The notes under the pieces are model-generated. The model saw nothing but the letters and a program-made list of their open reading frames with translations. It ran no database searches and was not told the origin of the DNA. A stretch of 16,477 nucleotides of DNA from contig JBBIRM010000051.1 of assembly GCA_037441765.1 (NCBI GenBank), positions 1 through 16,477 on the forward strand. The letters run 5' to 3'. This document shows, in pieces, positions 1-6,962 of the stretch. The stretch comes from JBBIRM01 sp037441765. Lineage in GTDB: Bacteria; Desulfobacterota; BSN033; UBA1163. The translations under genes and the position numbers were made by a program. How positions within the stretch are numbered: position 1 is the stretch's first letter; every line of letters starts with the position of its first letter.

Positions 1-294
1 CTTGCACTTTCTTCCAATTTACCATCGATTTTTTTCACCCTCATACTACAAGCCCTCCAATCCCATGCCTTCTTTCAGGTGGCTATTATCGCTATTTCGA
101 GACTCACTCCCATTTCAAAGAGGTCTCTCTCCATTGGGGTGATTACTGCCATTGGAGTCATCTTTGGAACAGGAGGAGGTCCTTTTATATTAGGGATGGT
201 TGCAGATCATTTCAGTTTTAAGATGGGGTTATTGGGATTGGGGGTTTTAACCTCCTTCTCTTCCTGGCTTACCGTTTTTATAAGAGAGGATTAA
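1..294 (+). CDS. MFS transporter, C-terminal fragment (5' end outside window)
   Basis: The frame is open from the first base and gives 97 residues ending at a TAA. The piece holds hydrophobic stretches typical of the last membrane helices of a 12-helix major facilitator: FFTLILQAL near the start, IGVITAIGVIFGTGGGPFILG in the middle, and LGLLGLGVLTSFSSW-like residues at the end. The glycine-rich helix followed by a short GMVADHF loop is the usual pattern before the penultimate helix of MFS exporters. It finishes with a short charged tail (FIRED). Being inner-membrane and secondary-active is inferred from the family. The substrate cannot be told from this fragment. A GTG at 79 could be mistaken for a start, but the same frame continues upstream with membrane-like sequence, so the gene starts outside the window. 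Confidence 0.75.
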   Translation, partial: LALSSNLPSIFFTLILQALQSHAFFQVAIIAISRLTPISKRSLSIGVITAIGVIFGTGGGPFILGMVADHFSFKMGLLGLGVLTSFSSWLTVFIRED

Positions 295-432
295 AATTAA
301 TCCCCACCCATGAGTGAGGTCTAATCTTTTTGAGTAATGTCTTATTTATCATGGAAATGAGGGCACATCTCCTAAATGAAATCTCTTTCTTCGGCTCTTC
401 GATCAGGAATTACCTTTTTAAAGATATTAAAC

Positions 433-462
433 TTGAAAACTCGAATTTGAATCAATTAAAAT
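433..462 (+). promoter_or_regulatory. Candidate sigma70-type promoter for the activase gene
   Basis: TTGAAA at 433-438 and TAAAAT at 457-462 are separated by 18 nt; each matches 5 of 6 consensus bases. It lies in the AT-rich 209-nt gap after the MFS gene, about 40 nt before the ATG at 504. The gap holds no other gene that I can see. AT-rich sequence gives chance matches, so this is only a candidate. Confidence 0.4.
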
Positions 463-503
463 TTTATAAATTTATTTTATAAGGGGGTGAAAGGGTCAAG
501 GAG

Positions 504-3500
504 ATGAAAAGACTCTATTTGGGAATCGATGTGGGATCGGTCAGTGCCAATACCATCCTCATGGATGAAGATCGAGAGGTAATCGAGGAGCATTATACCC
601 GAATCAAAGGTCAACCCCTTCAAACCGTCAATCGTATCTTAGAAGATATCATTCAACGTATTTCCTCTGATCAAATCAATGCCATCTCTTTCACAGGAAT
701 TGGAGGCAAACTTCTCTCTGAACTCTTAGGTGGAAATTTTATCAATGAGATCATTGCCCAGGCAAGGGCAGTTCAATATTTTTATCCCCAGGCCAGGACG
801 ATTATTGATATCGGAGGAGAGGATTCGAAATTGATTTTAGTGGAGGAGGAGAATGGCCATTTTAAGATAAGCGATTTTTCAATGAACACACTCTGTGCTG
901 CTGGGACAGGGTCCTTCTTAGATCAACAGGCAAGCCGATTGGGTCTGACCATTGAGGAGTTTGGAAAACTCGCCCTCAAGTCCGTCAATCCCCCTCGGAT
1001 CGCAGGCAGATGCAGTGTCTTTGCCAAATCGGATATGATCCATCTCCAACAGATAGCCACACCAGATTACGATATTGTGGCAGGACTCTGCTTTGCCCTT
1101 GCAAGAAATTTTAAGAGCAATATTGGCAAGGGAAAGGAATTCGTGAAACCGATTGTCTTCCAGGGGGGAGTCTCTGCCAATGTTGGAATGAGAAGGGCTT
1201 TTCAAGAAGTATTGGAACTTAAGGATGGGGAGCTGATCATCCCAAAATATTTTGCTTCGATGGGAGCGATTGGTGCAATCCTAATAACCCAGGAGAAACA
1301 GGAGGCTAAAAAAGGTTGGGCAGGGCTTAGTCGACTCCACCAATATTTGAAAGAGCAAAAAGAAGAGGCCACCCCACTGAAACCCCTCTTTCTCTCCTCA
1401 AACCATCTTAAGAAACGAGAAGAGACCAACCCCTCTTCAAATCTTTCCGAGGAAAAGATAGAGGCCTACCTCGGTTTAGATGTGGGGTCCATCAGCACCA
1501 ATCTCGTTGTGATCGATCGGCATAAGAGGGTACTTGCCAAACGTTACCTTATGACCGCAGGTCGCCCCATAGAGGCCATTCGAATTGGGCTTCAGGAGAT
1601 TGGTGAGGAGATTGGAGATCAAGTGGAGATCAAAGGGGTTGGCACGACAGGATCAGGTCGCTACCTCACTGCTGATTTTGTCGGTGCTGATCTGGTTAGA
1701 AATGAGATTACCGCACAAGCCACCGCTGCGATCCATATTGATCCGACTGTGGATACCATCTTTGAGATCGGAGGACAGGATTCAAAGTATATCAGCATCG
1801 ATAATGGTGTCGTGGTCGATTTTGAGATGAACAAGGTCTGTGCGGCTGGAACAGGCTCTTTTCTTGAAGAGCAGGCTGAGAAGCTGGATATTTCAATTAA
1901 AGAGGAATTTGGCTCGCTCGCCCTTAAGGCGAATGAACCCGTGAGGATGGGCGAACGTTGTACAGTTTTTATTGAATCAGACCTGGTACATCATCAACAG
2001 AGAGGGGCCCAAAAAGACAACCTGGTTGCAGGCCTTAGTTATTCCATTGTTCAGAATTATCTCAATCGGGTGGTTGGAGATCGCCGTATTGGGAATCGGA
2101 TCTCCTTCCAGGGAGGAACCGCATTCAATAAGGGAGTGGTTGCCGCCTTTGAAAGCGTATTGGGAAAGGAGATCATCGTCCCTGAAAACCATGATGTCAC
2201 AGGAGCCATTGGCGTAGCAATCCTGGCCATGGAGGAGCGAACCTGGGAGCGATCAAGTTTTAAAGGTTTCGACCTCAGCAGACGTCGCTATGAACATTCC
2301 TCTTTTGAATGTAAAGGTTGTCCCAATCTCTGTCTTATCAGAAAAGTGAGTATCGAAGGGGAGAAACCCTTATTTTATGGAAGTCGATGTGAGAAATACG
2401 ATGTCATTAAGCGATCAAAAGGCTCGACCCTTCCCGATTTATTTGAGGAGAGAGAGAGGATGCTCTTTGCCCCTTACGTGGAAGAAGGGAGACTTCCATC
2501 CCATGCCCCAGAGATTGGAATCCCAAGGATTCTCTATTTTTATGAGATGTTTCCTTTCTGGAGGGCCTTCTTTACAGAGTTGGGTTACCGCGTAATTCTT
2601 TCTGATCCAACTAACAAAGAACTGATTCGAAAAGGCGTGGAAAATGTGGTGGCGGAGACCTGTTTCCCAATTAAAGTAAGCCATGGCCATGTGCTTAATC
2701 TTTTGGAAAAGGGGGTAAAAAGAATCTTTCTTCCAAGCATTGTTAACCTGAAACCACTCCATCCTGATATTCCCAATAGTTCAGCCTGCCCTTATGCTCA
2801 ATCCTTTCCTTACGCAGTTCCTTCCTCCATTGATTTTAAAAAGAATGATGTAACGGTTGTTCAACCCATTCTCCACTTCGGGTATGGAAGGGAGCATTTA
2901 GAGAAACAACTGATCGAGTTAGGGGAATCCCTCAACCGAGGGGCCAAACAGGTGAAGAGGGCCTTAGAGAAGGCCGAGAGGTTTCAGGCCCTCTTCTATC
3001 AAACCATGCTCAACCGAGGCAAAGAGATTCTGGACCGGGTTGGGCCAGAAGAAAAGGTGATGGTCATTGTAGGTAGACCATATAACTCATGTGATGCAGG
3101 GGTCAATTTGGATATTCCAAAAAAACTGAGGGATCTGGGTGTACTTCCCATGCCAATGGATTTTCTTCCTCTCGATTCAGTTCCCCCGATTGAAGAGATT
3201 CGAGAGATGTACTGGCGATATGGACAGAGGATCTTGGCCGCCTGCAAGATCATCAATGAGGACCCAAGGCTCTATGCAGTCTATATCAGTAACTTTGGGT
3301 GTGGCCCAGATTCCTTCATCACCCATTTCTTCAGAGACCTGTCGAGAGGGAAGCCTTACCTGCAGTTAGAGATAGATGAACACAGTGCGGATGCAGGGGC
3401 GATTACCCGATGTGAGGCCTTCTTGGATAGTTTGAAGAATGTGAAGGTCAGGAAGGCTATCTCCATAAAGAGGGAGAAGGCCAAGACAGATCGAACAAAG

Positions 3501-4691
3501 AAGATTTACATCCCCTATATGTGTGATCACTCCTTTGCAGTGGCCGCTGCCTTTAGGGCCTGTGGGGTGGATGCAGATGTCTTTCCTGAATCTGATGAGG
3601 AGACCCTTTATTGGGGAAGAAAACTTACATCGGGTAAAGAATGCTATCCCTGCATACTTACCACAGGGGATATGGTCAAGTTGGTAAAGGATCCAAACTT
3701 TGATCATTCACGGGCTGCTTTCTTCATGCCCTCAGGAAATGGTCCATGCAGGTTTGGACAATATCATCGCTTTCATCGCCTTGTTTTGGATGAGTTGGGT
3801 TTTCATCATGTACCGATCTATTCGCCCAATCAGGATGAAACGCTCTATAATGATTTGGGGATTATGGGTTCAGAATTCACCCGTTTAGGATGGCAGGGAA
3901 TTGTTGCTGTTGACCTTTTGATGAAAAAACTCCTTGAGACAAGACCCTATGAGAGGGAGAAGGGAAAGTCAGATCAGGTTTATCAGATTTGCCTAAATAG
4001 GGTATGCGATACCATCGAACGTAAGGGTAACTTAGAGGAGGCACTTAGGGAAAGCGTGAAAGACTTCAATCAAATCGAAGTGGAAGGAGTGGGGACGAAG
4101 CCACTGATTGGAATTGTTGGAGAGATCTTTGTTCGGCTCAATCGTTTTGCCAATGAAAACATCATTCGTAAGATCGAACAGTTCGGGGGAGAGGCCTGGA
4201 TTGCCCCCCTGACCGAATGGATTCTTTATGTCAATACCATCGCCAAAAGAAGGAGTTTGAGGAAAAAATCTTTCTCCAATCTTTTAAAGGTCTTTTTAAC
4301 AGATTACTATCAGAAAAAGGATGAACACCATCTGGAAAGGTTATTTAAAGGCCAACTACGAAAGTTCGGTGAGCCCAGAACGCGATCGATCTTTAGAAAG
4401 GCGAAGCCTTACCTCGATTCCTCTTTTGAAGGGGAGGCAATCCTCTCTGTTGGGAAGACAATTGACTTTGCAAAAAGAGGTGCAAGCGGGATTGTCAATA
4501 TCATGCCTTTTACCTGTATGCCTGGAACTATTGTAAGCACTCTGCTTAAGCGTTACAGGGAAGAACATAACAACATTCCCATCCTCAATATGGCTTATGA
4601 TGGCCAGGAACAGACCAACACCCTGACCCGCCTCGAAGCCTTCATGTATCAGGCAAAAGAATATCAGGAGAGAAATCACAAGAGAAGATAA
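504..4691 (+). CDS. Giant acyl-CoA dehydratase activase fusion (two BadF/HgdC-type ATPase domains plus dehydratase-like half)
   Basis: This 1395-residue protein starts with an ASKHA ATPase of the BadF/BadG/BcrA/BcrD family (residues about 1-265, LGIDVGSVSANT). After a charged linker a second copy follows (about 322-580, LGLDVGSISTN). Each copy keeps both cysteines that in HgdC-type dimers hold one [4Fe-4S] cluster: C131 (LCAAGTGSF) and C170 (GRCSVF), then C446 (VCAAGTGSF) and C486 (ERCTVF). A small cysteine motif (C603, C606, C610) leads into a DUF2229-like region. The C-terminal third resembles 2-hydroxyacyl-CoA dehydratase subunits, with C1007, C1047/C1050, C1082 and C1338 (FTCMPG) and the ending GQEQTNTLTRLEAF. 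Characterised activators use ATP to push one low-potential electron into a dehydratase or reductase; the substrate of these giant fusions is unknown. Cytoplasmic, no signal peptide. AAGGAG directly abuts the ATG, but AAGGGGGTGA at 481-490 is a usable, distant ribosome site. About 1400 residues is normal for this fused family. Confidence 0.9.
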   Translation: MKRLYLGIDVGSVSANTILMDEDREVIEEHYTRIKGQPLQTVNRILEDIIQRISSDQINAISFTGIGGKLLSELLGGNFINEIIAQARAVQYFYPQARTIIDIGGEDSKLILVEEENGHFKISDFSMNTLCAAGTGSFLDQQASRLGLTIEEFGKLALKSVNPPRIAGRCSVFAKSDMIHLQQIATPDYDIVAGLCFALARNFKSNIGKGKEFVKPIVFQGGVSANVGMRRAFQEVLELKDGELIIPKYFASMGAIGAILITQEKQEAKKGWAGLSRLHQYLKEQKEEATPLKPLFLSSNHLKKREETNPSSNLSEEKIEAYLGLDVGSISTNLVVIDRHKRVLAKRYLMTAGRPIEAIRIGLQEIGEEIGDQVEIKGVGTTGSGRYLTADFVGADLVRNEITAQATAAIHIDPTVDTIFEIGGQDSKYISIDNGVVVDFEMNKVCAAGTGSFLEEQAEKLDISIKEEFGSLALKANEPVRMGERCTVFIESDLVHHQQRGAQKDNLVAGLSYSIVQNYLNRVVGDRRIGNRISFQGGTAFNKGVVAAFESVLGKEIIVPENHDVTGAIGVAILAMEERTWERSSFKGFDLSRRRYEHSSFECKGCPNLCLIRKVSIEGEKPLFYGSRCEKYDVIKRSKGSTLPDLFEERERMLFAPYVEEGRLPSHAPEIGIPRILYFYEMFPFWRAFFTELGYRVILSDPTNKELIRKGVENVVAETCFPIKVSHGHVLNLLEKGVKRIFLPSIVNLKPLHPDIPNSSACPYAQSFPYAVPSSIDFKKNDVTVVQPILHFGYGREHLEKQLIELGESLNRGAKQVKRALEKAERFQALFYQTMLNRGKEILDRVGPEEKVMVIVGRPYNSCDAGVNLDIPKKLRDLGVLPMPMDFLPLDSVPPIEEIREMYWRYGQRILAACKIINEDPRLYAVYISNFGCGPDSFITHFFRDLSRGKPYLQLEIDEHSADAGAITRCEAFLDSLKNVKVRKAISIKREKAKTDRTKKIYIPYMCDHSFAVAAAFRACGVDADVFPESDEETLYWGRKLTSGKECYPCILTTGDMVKLVKDPNFDHSRAAFFMPSGNGPCRFGQYHRFHRLVLDELGFHHVPIYSPNQDETLYNDLGIMGSEFTRLGWQGIVAVDLLMKKLLETRPYEREKGKSDQVYQICLNRVCDTIERKGNLEEALRESVKDFNQIEVEGVGTKPLIGIVGEIFVRLNRFANENIIRKIEQFGGEAWIAPLTEWILYVNTIAKRRSLRKKSFSNLLKVFLTDYYQKKDEHHLERLFKGQLRKFGEPRTRSIFRKAKPYLDSSFEGEAILSVGKTIDFAKRGASGIVNIMPFTCMPGTIVSTLLKRYREEHNNIPILNMAYDGQEQTNTLTRLEAFMYQAKEYQERNHKRR

Positions 4692-4733
4692 CTTATTGAA
4701 ATTTATCAAAATTTATATCAAGACCCCTTGTTA

Positions 4734-4760
4734 AAAAAATCACATTTTTATTGATTTTTT
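4734..4760. other. AT-only hairpin after the activase gene
   Basis: AAAAAATCA at 4734-4742 is the exact complement of TGATTTTTT at 4752-4760, with a 9-nt loop. The stem has only one G-C pair, so it would be a weak terminator at best. It overlaps the -35 element proposed for the next operon. The rest of the 206-nt gap up to 4897 is AT-rich and shows no further gene. Confidence 0.2.
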
Positions 4761-4779
4761 AAAAAGTTGGTGATATAAG
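4751..4779 (+). promoter_or_regulatory. Candidate promoter for the decarboxylase beta/gamma genes
   Basis: TTGATT at 4751-4756 and TATAAG at 4774-4779 are separated by the ideal 17 nt. They match the sigma70 consensus at 4/6 and 5/6 bases. Transcription would begin near 4786, giving a leader of about 110 nt before the small gamma gene. This would allow the pump genes to be expressed separately from the activase. No operator is recognised. Confidence 0.4.
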
Positions 4780-4897
4780 TGGGTTTATTATTCAAAAAGA
4801 AAAATGATTTGTTAAAGATATTAAGCCAATTAATTTTATAGATTTTCAAGGTAAAATAAACCAATTTTTAAAACTAATATAAGGGGGGTAGTTCAAG

Positions 4898-5047
4898 ATG
4901 GATAATTTGACATTTGGAGTGACAATGGTTGTAGTTGGAATGGGAGGTACACTATTGACGCTTTGGGTTTTGAGTATCCTCATGAATGTTTTAAAAAATA
5001 TATTTCCCTATAAGAGAGAGAAAGAGGAAGGCAAATCAATGGCATAA
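4898..5047 (+). CDS. oadG: Small gamma subunit of Na+-translocating decarboxylase (OadG-like)
   Basis: A 49-residue protein that is easily missed. It has a short N-terminus (MDNLTFG), one membrane helix (about residues 7-33, VTMVVVGMGGTLLTLWVLSI) and then a basic and charged tail beginning with FPYKREKEE. VVGMG followed by a hydrophobic run and a LK.(I/L)FP ending is the usual look of OadG/sodium-pump gamma chains, which anchor the decarboxylase complex in the inner membrane and help its assembly. A strong AAGGGGGG lies 9 nt before the ATG, and the beta-subunit gene starts 26 nt after its stop, so the two are surely co-transcribed. It is shorter than typical OadG proteins (about 80 residues); the cytoplasmic tail that contacts the carboxyltransferase appears largely missing. 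Which decarboxylase (oxaloacetate, glutaconyl-CoA or methylmalonyl-CoA) it serves cannot be read from it; the gene symbol marks the family only. Confidence 0.72.
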   Translation: MDNLTFGVTMVVVGMGGTLLTLWVLSILMNVLKNIFPYKREKEEGKSMA

Positions 5048-5073
5048 ACACATATTTTTAATAGGAGGGAAAA

Positions 5074-6213
5074 ATGTTTGAAGCGATTGTAAGTGGATTA
5101 AATGGACTTGTTTCAGGATTTATCAATCTCCATTGGTCAAATCCTGTGATGATTGTCGTGGGTTGTGTTCTCCTCTACCTTGGGATTAAAAAGGATTTTG
5201 AACCTTTACTCTTGGTTCCCATAGGATTTGGGGCCATTTTGGTAAATATCCCATTGACAGGTTTAATGGAGGAAGAGGGTTTTCTAAAGATTATCTATGA
5301 TGCAGGGATTGCCACAGAGTTATTTCCCCTCCTCATTTTTATAGGGATTGGGGCCATGACCGATTTTGGCCCTCTACTTGAAAACCCGAAGATCTTTCTC
5401 CTCGGTGCGGCCGGGCAGTTCGGTATCTTCCTGACCCTGATTCTTGCTTTGGCATTGGGTTTTTCAAAAATGGATTCTGTAGCCATTGGCATAATTGGGG
5501 CATGTGACGGTCCAACCGCAATCTATGTGACCTCCAAGTATGCCCCTCACCTTCTGGGCGCAGTCTCTGTTGCTGCTTACTCCTATATGTCTCTCGTTCC
5601 TGTAATCCAACCTCCCATTATGAAACTTTTAACTACTAAGGAAGAGAAGATGATCAATATGGGAGTGGTGAAGAGATCGGTTTCTAAAACGACAAAGATT
5701 CTCTTTCCACTTGTGGTGACAGTCGTTGGAGGACTAATTGCACCAAGAGGTTTACCGTTATTGGGAACCATTATGTTGGGAAATTTGATGAAAGAGTGTG
5801 GGGTGGTTAGCCGATTGACCAAGGCTTCTGAAAATGAGATTGCAAACATTGTTACGCTTCTATTGGGAATCTCCATTGGAGCAACCATGGATGGAAGAGT
5901 CTTTTTAAAACCACAAACCCTGATCGTCCTTGCATTAGGTTTTTTGGCCATCTGCCTTGATACTGCCTGTGGGGTTTTATTTGGGAAGGTTTTGAAAGTG
6001 CTAACAGGTGGGAAGGTAAATCCCCTTATTGGAGCAGCGGGGATTTCTGCCTATCCGATGTCAGCCAGAGTTGTTCAACGGGAAGGCCAGAAATATAATC
6101 CCAAAAACTATCTCCTCATGCATGCCATGGGAGCCAATACAGGTGGCCAAGTGGGCTCTGTGATGGCAGCAGCGGTGATGCTTTCAGTATTGAAAGGCAT
6201 GGGAGTAATCTGA
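5074..6213 (+). CDS. oadB: Na+-translocating decarboxylase beta subunit (OadB/GcdB/MmdB family)
   Basis: A 379-residue polytopic membrane protein, close to the usual length for the family. The beta subunit carries out the last step of biotin-dependent decarboxylation: it takes the carboxyl group from carboxybiotin and pumps Na+ out of the cell. The family's ion-path residues are visible: D145 in GACDGPTAIY (matching D203 of the Klebsiella OadB), N316 and G320 in NPLIGAAGISAYPMSARV, R332 in the same stretch, and N355 in HAMGANTGG. The spacings N316-R332 (16) and N316-N355 (39) equal those I recall for N373, R389 and N412 of Klebsiella. AGGAGGG sits 4 nt before the ATG, and the gamma gene is immediately upstream. 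The alpha (carboxyltransferase) and biotin carrier genes are not in the window. Substrate assignment is open; the neighbouring dehydratase activase favours glutaconyl-CoA, but methylmalonyl-CoA or oxaloacetate are equally allowed by the sequence. The symbol is for the family. Confidence 0.92.
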   Translation: MFEAIVSGLNGLVSGFINLHWSNPVMIVVGCVLLYLGIKKDFEPLLLVPIGFGAILVNIPLTGLMEEEGFLKIIYDAGIATELFPLLIFIGIGAMTDFGPLLENPKIFLLGAAGQFGIFLTLILALALGFSKMDSVAIGIIGACDGPTAIYVTSKYAPHLLGAVSVAAYSYMSLVPVIQPPIMKLLTTKEEKMINMGVVKRSVSKTTKILFPLVVTVVGGLIAPRGLPLLGTIMLGNLMKECGVVSRLTKASENEIANIVTLLLGISIGATMDGRVFLKPQTLIVLALGFLAICLDTACGVLFGKVLKVLTGGKVNPLIGAAGISAYPMSARVVQREGQKYNPKNYLLMHAMGANTGGQVGSVMAAAVMLSVLKGMGVI

Positions 6214-6231
6214 TCAAAAGGGGAGGAGTAA

Positions 6232-6744
6232 TTATCGTTTTAGGGCTTCAATGACTTCAAGTCGGCTAAAGAGCCAAGCCTTCCCAACCTTGTTAAGGAT
6301 ACATAAAAGTTCTCGCACTTCGTCCACTTTTTCTCCTGCGGTTGATCTTCCAGTCAATCTCCCTGTCAGTCTAACTTGGGCCATGTTTTTCTCCGGAAAT
6401 TCAATATTGTAGTCATCAAATCGAAGGGATAGCTCGGAAAAATAGGAACGGCCTCGAAGGGTGTAACCCTTAATCTCATCCCTGCTATAACTTCCTATGA
6501 AAGAGTAGGAGGGGTCTCCTTCAATCTTAAATTCACATGGGTCGGCAAATAATTGGCTGATATTCTTCATCCGGTTTGCTGCGGAAAGAATGTCCTCTTC
6601 TGCAACCTTTTCTACATATTGGGAGAGTAGTTCAAATTGTTTGATAACTTTCTTCTCTTCATTCGGGAAAAAGTATTTCCACGAAAAAAATCCTATCAAC
6701 AAAATTACGATTCCCAGAAGAATATAACGAAGCTTTTCCCTCAT
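6232..6744 (-). CDS. Membrane-anchored hypothetical protein, possible NTF2-like fold
   Basis: A 170-residue protein that I do not recognise. Residues about 7-25 form one hydrophobic helix (YILLGIVILLIGFFSWKYF) with basic residues before it. It therefore probably sits in the inner membrane with the rest outside the cytoplasm. The remainder is soluble. An amphipathic helix rich in E and K (about 30-65) is followed by alternating strands (FIGSYSRDEIKGY, LRFDDYNIEF, AQVRLTGRLTGRS, LCILNKVGKAWLFSRLEV). The one-helix-then-curved-sheet pattern ending in a W-containing strand resembles NTF2/SnoaL-like domains; that is only a fold guess. The gene converges on the decarboxylase beta gene with just 18 nt between stops and diverges from the DUF523 gene. 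AAAGGGGG lies about 12 nt before the ATG. Codon use looks like its neighbours. Confidence 0.65.
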   Translation of the reverse strand: MREKLRYILLGIVILLIGFFSWKYFFPNEEKKVIKQFELLSQYVEKVAEEDILSAANRMKNISQLFADPCEFKIEGDPSYSFIGSYSRDEIKGYTLRGRSYFSELSLRFDDYNIEFPEKNMAQVRLTGRLTGRSTAGEKVDEVRELLCILNKVGKAWLFSRLEVIEALKR

Positions 6745-6825
6745 AGCAATTTGATGCCCCCTTTGTCCATGTCTTCCATCATGCTCGGTCTTTGGAAAAT
6801 TAAATCGCTCTTTTTAAGTAAAAGT

Positions 6826-6854
6826 TTTTTACCCCAAAAAGAGAGAATGGTCAA
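6826..6854 (-). promoter_or_regulatory. Candidate promoter for the minus-strand hypothetical gene
   Basis: On the minus strand TTGACC (6854-6849) and TAAAAA (6831-6826) are 17 nt apart, matching 5/6 and 4/6 consensus bases. The leader to the ATG at 6744 would be about 75 nt. The region between the two divergent genes (6745-6962) holds no other gene that I can support. Confidence 0.35.
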
Positions 6855-6880
6855 GATAGACGATCCCTTGAATCCCTTTG

Positions 6881-6909
6881 TTGAAAGTCCTTTTTAATTT
6901 AAATATAAT
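6881..6909 (+). promoter_or_regulatory. Strong candidate promoter for the DUF523-DUF1722 gene
   Basis: TTGAAA at 6881-6886 and a perfect TATAAT at 6904-6909 are separated by exactly 17 nt. Transcription would start near 6916, leaving a leader of about 45 nt that contains AGGAG at 6946-6950. It is the best sigma70 match in the window and argues that the UGA-containing gene downstream is expressed. Confidence 0.65.
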
Positions 6910-6962
6910 CGATAAAAAAACATCTTCCAATTTAACGAAGATTTTAGGAGTTGTAATTGACC

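Noticed and set aside
6637..6897. Plus-strand open frame covering the divergent promoter region
   Set aside because: It overlaps the 5' end of the minus-strand gene and both promoter candidates, and its translation shows no family features.
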